Source of the DNA: Microbacterium sp. cf332 | Lineage (GTDB): Bacteria; Actinomycetota; Actinomycetes; Actinomycetales; Microbacteriaceae | Reading direction: 5' to 3' | DNA: 64,000 bases | Assembly: GCF_900102175.1 (NCBI RefSeq) | Contig: NZ_FNKN01000001.1 | Coordinates: 434,001 to 498,000 of the forward strand | Part shown: positions 50,969 to 60,283 of the stretch, one piece after another | Numbering within the stretch: position 1 is the first letter of the stretch | Layout of the letters: each line of letters starts with the position of its first letter | Notes under the pieces: generated by a model | Seen by the model: only the letters and a program-made list of their open reading frames with translations | What the model was told of the DNA's origin: nothing | Databases searched by the model: none | Position numbers and translations under genes: made by a program

Positions 50969-53128
50969 CTAGTTCCTGTGCAGAGCGCCGCGCTCGTCTT
51001 CGCGCAGGCGTCGTGCGATCGCTGCGGCGAGGCCGGGGTGGCGGGAGAGGTCGGGATCATCGCGGAGCACCTCGGCGGCCTCGTCGCGCGCGTGGGCGAT
51101 GAGGTCGGCGTCCGCCACGACGCGGAGAAGCCGCAGCGATGACCGGGCGCCCGACTGCGCGTCGCCGAGCACGTCGCCCTCGCCGCGCAGTTCGAGGTCG
51201 ACCTCGGCGAGCGAGAATCCGTCGGTCGTGGCCGCCACCGCATCGACACGCGACCGTGCGGAGGTGTCGGGGTCCGCCTCGGTGACGAGCAGGCACAAGC
51301 CGGGCACGCTCCCCCGGCCGACGCGTCCGCGCAGCTGATGGAGCTGCGAGACGCCGAACCTCTCGGCCTCGAGGATCACCATCGTCGATGCGTTCGGGAC
51401 GTCGACGCCCACCTCGACGACGGTGGTCGCGACGAGCACGTCGATCTCACCGCGCGCGAAGGCCTGCATGACGGCATCCTTCTCATCGGCGGGCATCTTG
51501 CCGTGGAGCGTCGCGACCGTCAGGTCTGCGAACGACGGATGCTGCGCGAGCATCGCGGTCGCCTGCACCACACCCCATCGCGTTCGCACACGGGTGCCGT
51601 CGTCGAGCATTCCGGAATCGTCGGTGTCGTCGACGACGGCTTTCTCGGCGTCGATCGCGGCGCACACCACGAAAGCCTGATGCCCGGCCGCGACCTCCTC
51701 CGCCACACGCTCCCAGACGCGGCCGAACCAACCCGGCTTCTCGGCGAGCGGGGCGACGAACGTCGAGATGCCTGCGCGCCCCGTCGGCATCGTCCGGATC
51801 GTGGAGACGTCGAGATCGCCGAACACCGTCATTGCGACCGTCCGCGGGATCGGTGTCGCCGTGAGCACCAGGACGTGCGGCGACGTGCCCTTCGCGCGGA
51901 GCGCCTCTCGCTGCTCCACCCCGAACCTGTGCTGCTCGTCGACGACGACGAGCCCGAGATCGGCGAACGTGGTGGACGCGCTGAGCAGCGCGTGCGTCCC
52001 CACGACGATCCGAGCCTGCCCCGACGCCGCGCGCAGGGCCGCCTTGCGTCGTTCGGCCGCCGGCTGCGTCCCGGTGAGGAGGGTAGGCATGAGCTCGGGC
52101 GCCAGACGCGGCCCCAGCATCCGCGCGATCGAGCGCACGTGCTGGGCCGCCAGCACCTCGGTCGGCGCGATGAGCGCGGACTGCCCGCCCGACTCCGCGA
52201 CCTGCAGCATCGCACGGAGCGCTACCAGGGTCTTGCCCGACCCGACCTCGCCCTGAACGAGGCGGTTCATGGGCCATTCGTTCACGAGATCTTCGGCGAT
52301 GACGTCACCGACCTCGACCTGATCGGGAGTGCGCTCGAAGGGCAGCGCCGCGTCGAACTGCGACAACAGGTCTCCCGCCGACCGCGCCGTCGCGGCGAGC
52401 CGACGCACCTGGACGCGGTGCTGCAGCAGCGCGGTCTGCAGCACGAAGGCCTCGTGCATGCGCAGCGTCGAGAAGCCCGGCGCAACCTGCTCCGGGACGA
52501 CGGGGGTGTGCACCTGCACGAGTGCCGTGCGGGCGTCGAGGAAACCCTCGCGCGCCCGCAGATCGTCGGGAAGCGGATCGGGGACGTCGCCCAGCCGCGC
52601 GATGACGTCGGCGATGATCTTGCGCAGCTGCCAGCTCGTTATGGTGCTCGTGGCCGAGTAGATCGGGATCGGCTCGAGGCTGCGCGCGACGGCGGTGACC
52701 CGCGCCTCGACCTCGTCGTCGAACAGCTCGTAGTCGGGGTGGGCGAACTGCTGCTTGCCCTTGAAGACGCCCACCTTGCCGGAGAAGATGCCCTGACGCC
52801 CGACCCGCAGCTCCTGCAGCCGCCACTTCTGCCCGAAGAAGGTCAGGGCCGCCTCGCCGACGCCGTCGCTGATCACGACCTCGATGAGGGACCCGCGACG
52901 CTGTCTCATCGGGCGCTCCGACACCGACTTCACCTCGGCCACGATCGTCGCCATCTCGCCGACCGGCAGCGACGAGATCGGTGTGAGCTCGCCACGGCGC
53001 GCGTATCGGCGCGGGTAGTGCGCGAGCAGGTCGCCGACGGTCGTCATGCCGAACGCCCGCGAGAGGGTGGCGGCGACCTTCTCGCCGACGACCTCCGTCA
53101 GCGGGGTCTCGAGCTCGACCTGCGGCAT
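50969..53128 (-). CDS. recG: ATP-dependent DNA helicase RecG
   Basis: A 719-aa helicase that remodels stalled forks and Holliday junctions. The N-terminal wedge domain is an OB-fold (EVVISDGVGEAALTFFGQKW). Walker A is VQGEVGSGKTLVALRA, followed by LIAPTEVLAAQH, VVVDEQHRFGVEQR (DEQH) and VLTATPIPRTVAM. The C-terminal ATTVVEVGVDVPNAS and QLRGRVGRG complete it. The start is ATG 53128, chosen because the wedge domain begins there. It is divergent from the acyltransferase. Confidence 0.96.
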   Translation of the reverse strand: MPQVELETPLTEVVGEKVAATLSRAFGMTTVGDLLAHYPRRYARRGELTPISSLPVGEMATIVAEVKSVSERPMRQRRGSLIEVVISDGVGEAALTFFGQKWRLQELRVGRQGIFSGKVGVFKGKQQFAHPDYELFDDEVEARVTAVARSLEPIPIYSATSTITSWQLRKIIADVIARLGDVPDPLPDDLRAREGFLDARTALVQVHTPVVPEQVAPGFSTLRMHEAFVLQTALLQHRVQVRRLAATARSAGDLLSQFDAALPFERTPDQVEVGDVIAEDLVNEWPMNRLVQGEVGSGKTLVALRAMLQVAESGGQSALIAPTEVLAAQHVRSIARMLGPRLAPELMPTLLTGTQPAAERRKAALRAASGQARIVVGTHALLSASTTFADLGLVVVDEQHRFGVEQREALRAKGTSPHVLVLTATPIPRTVAMTVFGDLDVSTIRTMPTGRAGISTFVAPLAEKPGWFGRVWERVAEEVAAGHQAFVVCAAIDAEKAVVDDTDDSGMLDDGTRVRTRWGVVQATAMLAQHPSFADLTVATLHGKMPADEKDAVMQAFARGEIDVLVATTVVEVGVDVPNASTMVILEAERFGVSQLHQLRGRVGRGSVPGLCLLVTEADPDTSARSRVDAVAATTDGFSLAEVDLELRGEGDVLGDAQSGARSSLRLLRVVADADLIAHARDEAAEVLRDDPDLSRHPGLAAAIARRLREDERGALHRN

Positions 53129-53190
53129 GCTCCCGAGTCTAGGCACGGCGGCCGACACGGCCACGCCCCCGGAGGCTCTACGGTAAGAGG

Positions 53191-53802
53191 ATGATCCGAC
53201 GCGCGATCGCACGCCTGTTCTGGACGTTCAGCCGCTGGCGGCTCGTCAGCACCCCGGCGCCGACCCGGCCCACCATCCTCATCGGTGCGCCTCACACCTC
53301 GAACTGGGACTTCGTCCTCATGCTCGCGATCGCCTGGCGACTGCGCATCCCCATCCGCTGGCTCGGGAAGAAGAGCCTCTTCGACGGATGGCGGGATGCA
53401 CCCATGCGCCGGCTCGGCGGCATCCCCGTCGATCGCGCCGACCCGTCGCGCGTCGTGGCCGACGTGCTCGCGAAGATCGCGGCAGGCGAGGTCTTCGGCC
53501 TCGTCATCACCCCCGACGGGACGCGCGGGTCGCGCACCGGCTGGAAATCCGGCTTCTATCGGATCGCGCGCGCATCGGGGCTCCCGGTGACGCTCGGCTA
53601 CGTCGATCGCACGACGATGACGACGGGTCTCGGTCCGACGATTGAGCTCACCGGGGACGTCGGCGCCGACATGTCCGTCATCCGCGCGTTCTATGCCGAC
53701 AAGGCGGGCTACCGGCCCGAGCTGCGAAGCGAGCCGCGACTCCGAGACGAGGACGCGGCGAGCCCGATCGACGATCCCGCCGCCAGCCCGGAGGGCTCGT
53801 GA
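53191..53802 (+). CDS. 1-acyl-glycerol-3-phosphate acyltransferase-like protein
   Basis: A 203-aa PlsC-like protein with the H-x4-D motif in APHTSNWDFVLM and the TPDGTRGS loop (in place of EGT/EGS). It has no obvious membrane span. Members of this short form occur widely; the substrate is uncertain, and lysophosphatidate is the default guess. A disordered acidic tail ends the protein. Its stop overlaps the rsmD start. Confidence 0.8.
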   Translation: MIRRAIARLFWTFSRWRLVSTPAPTRPTILIGAPHTSNWDFVLMLAIAWRLRIPIRWLGKKSLFDGWRDAPMRRLGGIPVDRADPSRVVADVLAKIAAGEVFGLVITPDGTRGSRTGWKSGFYRIARASGLPVTLGYVDRTTMTTGLGPTIELTGDVGADMSVIRAFYADKAGYRPELRSEPRLRDEDAASPIDDPAASPEGS

Positions 53803-54395
53803 CGCGCATCATCGCCGGAGCCGCAGGGTCACTCGCGCTCCGCGTGCCCGATCGGGGAACACGACCAACGAGCGATCGTGTGCGCGAGTCGCTGTTCGGC
53901 GGCCTCGAGGCGTCCGGCGTCCTCGACGGTGCGCGCGTGCTCGATCTCTACGCAGGGTCGGGAGCACTCGGCCTCGAGGCCGTCAGCCGCGGCGCGTCCT
54001 CCGCCGACCTGGTCGAGAAGTCGGCGATGGCGGCGAACGTGACCGAGCACAACGCGCGGACCGTCGCTCGCGCGGTCGCGCCGGCTCGGATCCGGGTGCA
54101 CCGGAGCAGTGTCGACGCCTTCCTCCGTTCGACGTCCGGACGGTTCGACCTCGTTTTCCTCGACCCGCCGTACGATCTCGCCGACGACGACCTCGCGGGC
54201 ACGCTCGAGCTCGTCACCGCCGCGACGGACGACGGCGCGCTGGTCATCGTCGAGCGCGCCTTCCGCTCCCCCGAGCCGCGTACGCCCCCGGAGCTCGCCG
54301 CACTGCGGTCGAAGCGCTACGGCGACACCGCGCTGTGGTGGTACGAGCGCGTCGCCGACACGACTCAGCCCGACGCGCCGTCCCAGTCGCGGTAG
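53799..54395 (+). CDS. rsmD: 16S rRNA (guanine-N2)-methyltransferase RsmD
   Basis: A 198-aa SAM methylase for G966 of 16S rRNA. It starts with the MTRIIAGAAGSLALRVPDRG type. The SAM motif is VLDLYAGSGALGLEAVSRGA and the catalytic motif LVFLDPPYDL. The start is GTG 53799, coupled to the acyltransferase. The last 31 bp overlap thiL on the other strand. Confidence 0.94.
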   Translation: MTRIIAGAAGSLALRVPDRGTRPTSDRVRESLFGGLEASGVLDGARVLDLYAGSGALGLEAVSRGASSADLVEKSAMAANVTEHNARTVARAVAPARIRVHRSSVDAFLRSTSGRFDLVFLDPPYDLADDDLAGTLELVTAATDDGALVIVERAFRSPEPRTPPELAALRSKRYGDTALWWYERVADTTQPDAPSQSR

Positions 54396-55363
54396 GGGTC
54401 CCATCCGCCCGGCGCGAGCTCGACATCGCCGTCGACCGTGAGGGGCGCGGCGCCCGACGGGACGATGGATCCGATGCGCCGGAATCCCGTGGGGAGAGCG
54501 ACATCCGGCGGGAAAGTGGCGAGCAGCGCGTGGTCCTCGCCCCCGCGCAGTGCACGCACACTGTCCCGACCCAGCCGTGCACGCTCGAGATCGACCGTCA
54601 CGCCGGATGCCCGTGCGAGGCGACGGGCATCGCGTACGAGGCCGTCGGAGACGTCCATCATCGCGGTGGCCCCCGCGCGGGCGGCCGCCGGGCCCGCCGA
54701 GATGGGTGGATGCGGGCGCAGCTGCCGGGCCACGGCGTGCTGCTCCGCGGCGGTCAGCTGCGAGGAGTCGACCGCGACCGCCTCGCCCCGCGGGTCGCGG
54801 AACCGGTCGAAGAGAAGGTCCAGCCCTGCGGCCGCGACGCCCAGGTCGCCGCAGACGGCGACGATGTCGCCCGGCCGCGCGCCGGACCGCAGGACGGGGC
54901 GCTGACCCGGCTCGAGCTCTCCGATCGCGGTCACCGCGACCGTGAGCGTGTCGGAGCTCGCGAGGTCGCCGCCCGCGACCCGACATCCCGGCGCGAGCTC
55001 GTCGCACGCGGAGCGGAGGCCCGCGGCGAGATCCTCGACGAAGCCGATGGCGGTGTCCGGGGGCATCGCGAGGGCCACGAACAGCGCCACGGGCCGTGCC
55101 CCCATCGCCGCGACGTCGGCCAGGTTGACGGCCGCCGCCTTGGCACCGAGGTCGACTCCCGACGACCAGGCCAGGCGGAAGTCGGGTCCGTGGATGAGGG
55201 TGTCGGTCGTGACGACGACGCGGGAGTCGGCGAGTCCGACGACCGCGGCGTCGTCCCCCGGCCCGACGAGGACATCGGCGGACCCGAGACGCGCGAGGAT
55301 GCGCTCGAGGATCGTCTCCTCGCTCAGCATTCCGACAGGGGTACCGGGGGGCGCGTCGGGCAT
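54365..55363 (-). CDS. thiL: Thiamine-phosphate kinase
   Basis: A 332-aa kinase making thiamine diphosphate. It shows the PurM-like fold motifs: VGPGDDAAVVG, VVTTDTLIHGPDF, AAVNLADVAAMGARP, VAGGDLASSDTLTV and MMDVSDGLVRDARRLA. It is convergent with rsmD and divergent from the DUF3515 lipoprotein. Confidence 0.94.
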   Translation of the reverse strand: MPDAPPGTPVGMLSEETILERILARLGSADVLVGPGDDAAVVGLADSRVVVTTDTLIHGPDFRLAWSSGVDLGAKAAAVNLADVAAMGARPVALFVALAMPPDTAIGFVEDLAAGLRSACDELAPGCRVAGGDLASSDTLTVAVTAIGELEPGQRPVLRSGARPGDIVAVCGDLGVAAAGLDLLFDRFRDPRGEAVAVDSSQLTAAEQHAVARQLRPHPPISAGPAAARAGATAMMDVSDGLVRDARRLARASGVTVDLERARLGRDSVRALRGGEDHALLATFPPDVALPTGFRRIGSIVPSGAAPLTVDGDVELAPGGWDPYRDWDGASG

Positions 55364-55417
55364 GGTCCCACGCTACCGCCGCGCTGCGGCGCGACGTCGG
55401 CGGACTATTCTGGAACG

Positions 55418-55927
55418 ATGCCGCGCCGTACGATCCCCGCCCTGATCCTGGCCACGGCGACCCTCGTCCTGGCCGGCTGCGCGAGCACCGTGAACGTCCC
55501 CGCCGCACCCGACGCGAACGCCGCCGAGTGCGCCGACGTCATGGTGGGGCTCCCCCAGACCGTGGCGGGGGCCGACCGTCGCTGGACGGATAGCCAGGCC
55601 ACCGCCGCGTGGGGCGATCCCGCGACGATCATCCTCTCGTGCGGAGTGGCCTCGCCCGGACCGACGACGCTGCGTTGCGAATCGGTCTCCGGGGTGGACT
55701 GGGTGATCGACGAGTCCGAGGCACCCCGCTTCCGCGTGGTCTCCTTCGGCCGCACGCCGGCCGTCGAGCTCTACTTCGACACGGAGATCTCGGACGATGT
55801 CCAGGGCGTCTCGAGCCGCGAGGTGCTCGACGCCCTCTCGCCGCTCGTGTCGCGGCTCCCGCGCGACGGCGGTGCGTGCGTCGACCGCGTGGACGCGACG
55901 CCCGTCCCCACCCCGGTCAGTCCGTGA
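55418..55927 (+). CDS. DUF3515 family lipoprotein
   Basis: A 169-aa protein from ATG 55418. The N-terminal signal and lipobox are ALILATATLVLAGCAS, with Cys near 21. The DUF3515 domain has the ECADVMVGLPQTV and TAAWGDPATIILSCG patterns and a later Cys (DGGACVDRV). TATTCT lies 8 bp before the ATG as a -10-like element, so the message may be almost leaderless. Function is unknown; the position between thiL and ddl is conserved in actinobacteria. Confidence 0.9.
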   Translation: MPRRTIPALILATATLVLAGCASTVNVPAAPDANAAECADVMVGLPQTVAGADRRWTDSQATAAWGDPATIILSCGVASPGPTTLRCESVSGVDWVIDESEAPRFRVVSFGRTPAVELYFDTEISDDVQGVSSREVLDALSPLVSRLPRDGGACVDRVDATPVPTPVSP

Positions 55928-55948
55928 CACCGGGCGCGACGCCGCGCG

Positions 55949-57049
55949 TCAGACCCGCTGCGGCGCTCGGGTGAGCGCCACCTCGATCAGCTCCGAGATC
56001 AACTCGCCGTAGCTCAGCCCCGACGCGATCCAGCACTTCGGGAACATCGAGATCGGCGTGAACCCGGGCATGGTGTTGAGCTCGTTCACGTAGAGCCCGT
56101 CGGCCGTCTGGAAGAAGTCCACGCGAGCGAGACCCCGCCCGTCGACGGCGGCGAAGGCGGCGACGGCCATCCGCTGCAATGCGACGGTCTCGTCGTCCGT
56201 GACGTCGGCCGGGCAGACGACCTCCGCGCCGTCACCGCCGAGGTACTTGCCCTCGAAGTCGTAGAACTCGCGCGTTGTCAGCACGATCTCGCCGGGGAGC
56301 GACGCGCGCGCGGGCTCGCCGCCCCGCCCCTCCAGCACCGCGACCTCGACCTCACGACCGACGATCGCCGGCTCGACGAGCACCTTGGCGTCCTCGGCGA
56401 AGGCGATCTCCAGAGCGGCGTCGAGCTCCGAAGCGTCGTGGACTTTGGACACGCCCACACTGGACCCCGCACGGGCCGGCTTGACGAAGCAGGGCACGCC
56501 GAGGGTCGCGGCATCCGCGCGCACGGCGTCGGGATCACGGCGCCACCGCGCCTCGTCGACCGTGATCCACGGGGACACCGGGATCCCGGCGGCCTGCAGG
56601 ACGATCTTCATGAAGTGCTTGTCCATGCACAGCGCGGAGTCGAAGACGCCGCCGCCCGCATAGGGCAGCTGAAGGGTATCGAAGAAGCCCTGGATGGTGC
56701 CGTCCTCACCGTGCGGGCCGTGGAGGATGGGCAGCACCACATCGATCTCGCCGAGGGCGTCGATCGTGCCGTCGGCGCGGCGGACCCGCAGCTCCCGCCG
56801 TCCGCCGGGCTCGGGCCACAGCATGCGCGTCCCGTTGTCGACCACTTCGGGCATCCGCTCCGGGTCGAGCGCGAACTTGTCGGCGTCGTCGTCCTCGAGC
56901 ACGAACGCGCCCGCTCGGGTGATCCCGACGGGGATCACCCGGTAGCGGTCACGATCAATGGCGCGCAGAACCCCGGCCGCCGTTGCGGAACTGATCGAAT
57001 GCTCGCTGGAACGCCCGCCGAAGAGCACCGCTACTGTCGTCGTCGCCAT
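55949..57049 (-). CDS. ddl: D-alanine--D-alanine ligase
   Basis: A 366-aa ATP-grasp enzyme making D-Ala-D-Ala for peptidoglycan. The N-terminus is VAVLFGGRSSEHSISSATAAG. The lid and substrate loops include LHGPHGEDGTIQGFFDTLQLPYAGGGV and KPARAGSSVGVSKV. Metal ligands lie in LARVDFFQTADGLYVNELNTMPGFT. The start at 57049 is forced by the FGGRSSEH motif, which makes the gene overlap gpsA by 95 bp. Confidence 0.95.
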   Translation of the reverse strand: MATTTVAVLFGGRSSEHSISSATAAGVLRAIDRDRYRVIPVGITRAGAFVLEDDDADKFALDPERMPEVVDNGTRMLWPEPGGRRELRVRRADGTIDALGEIDVVLPILHGPHGEDGTIQGFFDTLQLPYAGGGVFDSALCMDKHFMKIVLQAAGIPVSPWITVDEARWRRDPDAVRADAATLGVPCFVKPARAGSSVGVSKVHDASELDAALEIAFAEDAKVLVEPAIVGREVEVAVLEGRGGEPARASLPGEIVLTTREFYDFEGKYLGGDGAEVVCPADVTDDETVALQRMAVAAFAAVDGRGLARVDFFQTADGLYVNELNTMPGFTPISMFPKCWIASGLSYGELISELIEVALTRAPQRV

Positions 57050-58085
57050 GGGGGGTCCTCTCGCCGGTCGGCCTGTCGTCGTCCGTGGTCAGGTGGGGCG
57101 CGATGTCGCGCGGGTTCATGGTGCCGTCGAGGACCATCTTGACCTGCTCGACGATCGGCATCTGCACACCGGCGGCGCGCGCCAGGGTCAGGATCGGCGC
57201 GACCGAGGCCAGTCCCTCGGCGGTCTGGTCCATCTGCTTCACGACGTCTTGGAACGAGTACCCCTGGCCGAGCAGACGCCCGGCCGTGTTGTTCCGGCTC
57301 AGCGGCGACTGGCACGTGGCGATGAGGTCGCCGAGGCCGGCGAGGCCCTGAAGGGTCTCGGGGTGCGCGCCCTGCGCGACGGCGAAGTCGGTCATCTCGA
57401 CCAGCCCGCGGGTGATGATGGACGCCTTCGTGTTCTCGCCGTAGCCCACGCCGTCGACGATGCCGATCGCGACGGCGATGAGGTTCTTCAGCACACCGCC
57501 GAACTCGGTGCCGATGACGTCGGTGTTCACGAACGACCGGAAGTACGCGTTGCGCGACAGGAGGGCGACGGCCTCGGCCGTCTGCTGGCTCGAGGATGCG
57601 ATGACGGCGGCCGTCGGCTGCTCGCGCGCGATCTCGAGGGCGAGGTTGGGGCCGGACGCCACGGCGATGCGCGCGGGATCGCAGTCGAGGCCCTGCTCGA
57701 TGACCTGGCTCATCCGCAGGCCGGTGCGCTTCTCGACGCCCTTCATCAGTGAGACGACGGGCATCGAACCGCCGGAGATCAACGGACGGATGGCGGTGAG
57801 ATTTTCGCGCAGCGCCTGGCTCGACACCGCGAGATAGATCTGGTCGACCCCGTCGAGCGCCTCCGAGAGATGATGCGTCGCGGTCATCGATCGTGGCAGG
57901 TTGATGCCAGGGAGGTAGCGGGTGTTGCGCTTGCCCTCGCGTATCTCGTGCGCCTGCTCGGCGCGACGGGCCCACATGGTGACGCGGGCGCCACCGTCGG
58001 CGAGCACCTTGCCGAACGTCGTGCCCCAGCTTCCGGAGCCGATCACGGCGACGCGGGGACCGGTCATATCGGGCTTACGGCTCAA
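56955..58085 (-). CDS. gpsA: Glycerol-3-phosphate dehydrogenase [NAD(P)+]
   Basis: A 376-aa enzyme supplying glycerol-3-phosphate for phospholipids. The Rossmann GSGSWGTTFGKVLADGG is near residue 16. SLMKGVEKRTGLRMSQ, VASGPNLALEIA, and GVLKNLIAVAIGIVDGVGYGEN follow. TTG 58085 has AAGGAG 10 nt upstream; ATG 58067 is the alternative. It is longer than E. coli GpsA because of a ~35-residue charged tail that overlaps the ddl start. Confidence 0.93.
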   Translation of the reverse strand: MSRKPDMTGPRVAVIGSGSWGTTFGKVLADGGARVTMWARRAEQAHEIREGKRNTRYLPGINLPRSMTATHHLSEALDGVDQIYLAVSSQALRENLTAIRPLISGGSMPVVSLMKGVEKRTGLRMSQVIEQGLDCDPARIAVASGPNLALEIAREQPTAAVIASSSQQTAEAVALLSRNAYFRSFVNTDVIGTEFGGVLKNLIAVAIGIVDGVGYGENTKASIITRGLVEMTDFAVAQGAHPETLQGLAGLGDLIATCQSPLSRNNTAGRLLGQGYSFQDVVKQMDQTAEGLASVAPILTLARAAGVQMPIVEQVKMVLDGTMNPRDIAPHLTTDDDRPTGERTPHGDDDSSGALRRAFQRAFDQFRNGGRGSARH

Positions 58086-58839
58086 GGCGTCCCGTCTCCT
58101 TCTGCCCGTGCTGACCCGGGTTCCAGCGCGCGGCGGGCGGGTTCTCGCCCCGGAGCTCGCCGAGCAGGCCGGCGATGCGCGCCATCACCGTGTCGGTGGC
58201 GGCGATGAGCTGCGTCGGTGACGGGGTGGTCCCGGACACGACCGGCAGCTCCACGCGGGGGCCGAGGAGCACGCGAACCCGCTTGCGCAGCGGCCAGACG
58301 CTGAACCTCCCGTACCGCGGCATGATGCCCTGGACGCCCCATGTCGCGACCGGGATGATCGGGATGTCGCCGGCGGTCGCGACGCGCACCGCGCCGGACT
58401 TGCCGCGCATCGGCCACATGTCGGGCTCGCGCGTGAGCGACCCCTCGGGGTACACGATCACGCCGCGCCCGTCGGCGACGAGCTCCGCCGCCTGCGAGAT
58501 GGCCTGTCCGGCCGCTGAGGCCGAGGTGGTCCGCGACACCGGGATCATGCCGAGGCCCCGGAGCACCCATCCCACGACGGGCACGCGGAACAGGCTCTCC
58601 TTCGCCATGAAGCGCGGCGCACGGCCGAGGCGCCAGGTGGCGACGGCGACGATGATGGGGTCGAACTCGCTGTAGTGATTGGGCGCGAGCACGTACGGCC
58701 CCTCCTCCGGGAGGTGCTCGGCGCCGTCGATCTCGATCTTCGCGAGCAGCCCCACCGCCGGCACCACGAGGGCGGCGGCGAGCCAGAACGGAGTCGGCTT
58801 CGTCTTCTCGGCGGACGCGCGACGGCGGATCTCGGGCAC
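58075..58839 (-). CDS. plsC: 1-acyl-sn-glycerol-3-phosphate acyltransferase
   Basis: A 254-aa membrane-associated enzyme making phosphatidate. An N-terminal hydrophobic segment spans ~18-35 (FWLAAALVVPAVGLLAKI). H-x4-D is in LAPNHYSEFDPIIV, YPEGSLTR (EGS) is near residue 131, and IPVATWGVQGIMPRYG follows. The start is GTG 58839, with gpsA following in the same operon; together they cover two successive steps of phospholipid synthesis. Confidence 0.9.
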   Translation of the reverse strand: MPEIRRRASAEKTKPTPFWLAAALVVPAVGLLAKIEIDGAEHLPEEGPYVLAPNHYSEFDPIIVAVATWRLGRAPRFMAKESLFRVPVVGWVLRGLGMIPVSRTTSASAAGQAISQAAELVADGRGVIVYPEGSLTREPDMWPMRGKSGAVRVATAGDIPIIPVATWGVQGIMPRYGRFSVWPLRKRVRVLLGPRVELPVVSGTTPSPTQLIAATDTVMARIAGLLGELRGENPPAARWNPGQHGQKETGRLEP

Positions 58840-58842
58840 GGC

Positions 58843-60210
58843 TCAGCCGATGACGTCGAAGTCGGCGCCCAGGGCGTCGAGCTTGTCGAAGAACTTCTCG
58901 TAACCGCGACGGATGATGCCGACGTTGCGGACGATCGACACGCCGTCGGCCGCCAGGGCGGCGATGACGTAGCTGTATCCGCCGCGGAGGTCGGGCACGA
59001 CGACGTCCGATCCGTGTAGCGGGGTCGGGCCGGTGATGACGGCGGCCTGCTCGAGGGCACGGCGCGGGACGCGACGCTCCGGGCTCGCGATGCCCTCGGG
59101 GTGGACGACGATCTGCGCGCCCATCTTGTTGAGTGCCTGCGTGAATCCGAGACGGTTCTCGTAGACGGTCTCGTGCACGGTCGACACGCCCTCCGCCTGG
59201 GTGAGGGCGACGATGAGCGGCTGCTGCCAGTCGGTCATGAACCCGGGGTGCACGTCGGTCTCGACCGAGACCGGGCGCAGGGCGCCGTCGCGACGGAACC
59301 GGATGCCGTCCTCGCGGATGTCGAAGTCGCCGCCGGCCTTGCGGAAGACGTTCAGGAAGGTCAGCATCTCCTGCTGCTTCGCACCGCCGACGAAGATGTC
59401 TCCGTCGGTCGCGAGCGCGGCGCACGCCCATGAGGCGGCTTCGTTGCGATCGAAGATCGATCGGTGGTCGTAGCCCCGGAGCTTGTCGACGCCTTCGATG
59501 AAGATGACGCGGTTGGGCTCGTACGAGATGATCGCGCCCATCTTCTGCAGCACCGCGATGAGATCCATGATCTCGGGCTCGATCGCGGCGTTCCGCAGCT
59601 CGGTGGTGCCCTTCGCGCGAACCGCGGTGAGGAGCACCTGCTCCGTGGCGCCGACGCTCGGGTAGGGCAGCTCGATGTCGGCGCCGTGCAGGCCCTCGGG
59701 GGCCGAGAGGCGGATACCGCTGGGCTGCTTCTCGACGGTCGCGCCGAACTTGCGCAGCGCGTCGAGGTGGAAGTTGATCGGCCGGTCGCCGATACGGCAG
59801 CCGCCGAGATCGGGGATGAAGGCCTGACCGAGAAGATGCAGCAGGGGTCCGCAGAAGAGGATCGGGATGCGCGAGGCACCGGCGTGGGCGTCGATCTCTT
59901 CGAAGTTCGCCGATACCGCGCCGCTCGGGTCGAGGCGCAGCACGCCCTCGCCGTCGTCGACCACGCCCACGCCGTGCACCTCGAGCAGGGAACGCACCAC
60001 GGCGACGTCGCTGATGTCGGGAACGTCGCGCAGGATGCTCTCCGTCTCGCCCAGCAGCGAGGCGACCATGGCCTTCGTCGCGAAGTTCTTCGCGCCCTTC
60101 ACATCGACCCGGCCGACGAGCGGTCGCCCGCCGCGGATCTCGAGGATCTCGCCGTCTTCTCGGCGGTTGCCGTTGTCGGACGCGTTCGACTCACTCGCAG
60201 GAGTGCTCAT
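58843..60210 (-). CDS. murA: UDP-N-acetylglucosamine 1-carboxyvinyltransferase
   Basis: A 455-aa enzyme for the first committed step of peptidoglycan synthesis. The N-terminal linker (~25 residues) precedes LVGRVDVKGAKNFATKAMVA (K-N of the substrate loop). The double inside-out barrel core includes GGCRIGDRPINFHLDAL, HPGFMTDWQQPLIVALTQAEG and a late DLRGGYSYVIAALAADG. The region usually carrying the fosfomycin-target Cys reads KQPSGIRLSAPEGLHGADIE and has no Cys, so resistance is possible. The start is ATG 60210. Confidence 0.92.
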   Translation of the reverse strand: MSTPASESNASDNGNRREDGEILEIRGGRPLVGRVDVKGAKNFATKAMVASLLGETESILRDVPDISDVAVVRSLLEVHGVGVVDDGEGVLRLDPSGAVSANFEEIDAHAGASRIPILFCGPLLHLLGQAFIPDLGGCRIGDRPINFHLDALRKFGATVEKQPSGIRLSAPEGLHGADIELPYPSVGATEQVLLTAVRAKGTTELRNAAIEPEIMDLIAVLQKMGAIISYEPNRVIFIEGVDKLRGYDHRSIFDRNEAASWACAALATDGDIFVGGAKQQEMLTFLNVFRKAGGDFDIREDGIRFRRDGALRPVSVETDVHPGFMTDWQQPLIVALTQAEGVSTVHETVYENRLGFTQALNKMGAQIVVHPEGIASPERRVPRRALEQAAVITGPTPLHGSDVVVPDLRGGYSYVIAALAADGVSIVRNVGIIRRGYEKFFDKLDALGADFDVIG

Positions 60211-60283
60211 GCAGGGGTTCCTCACTTGGTGATCGAGGGCGGAGCGGATCATCGCCCCATGGTGACGAGGGCGTGGTCCGCGG

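Noticed and set aside
51338..53194. 618-codon plus-strand frame antisense to recG
   Set aside because: Arg/His/Asp-rich shadow with no motif; recG is well supported.
53642..55417. Upstream part of a 761-codon plus-strand frame that ends with the DUF3515 gene
   Set aside because: Runs through rsmD in another frame and antisense to thiL. The real start is the ATG at 55418, where the lipoprotein signal begins.
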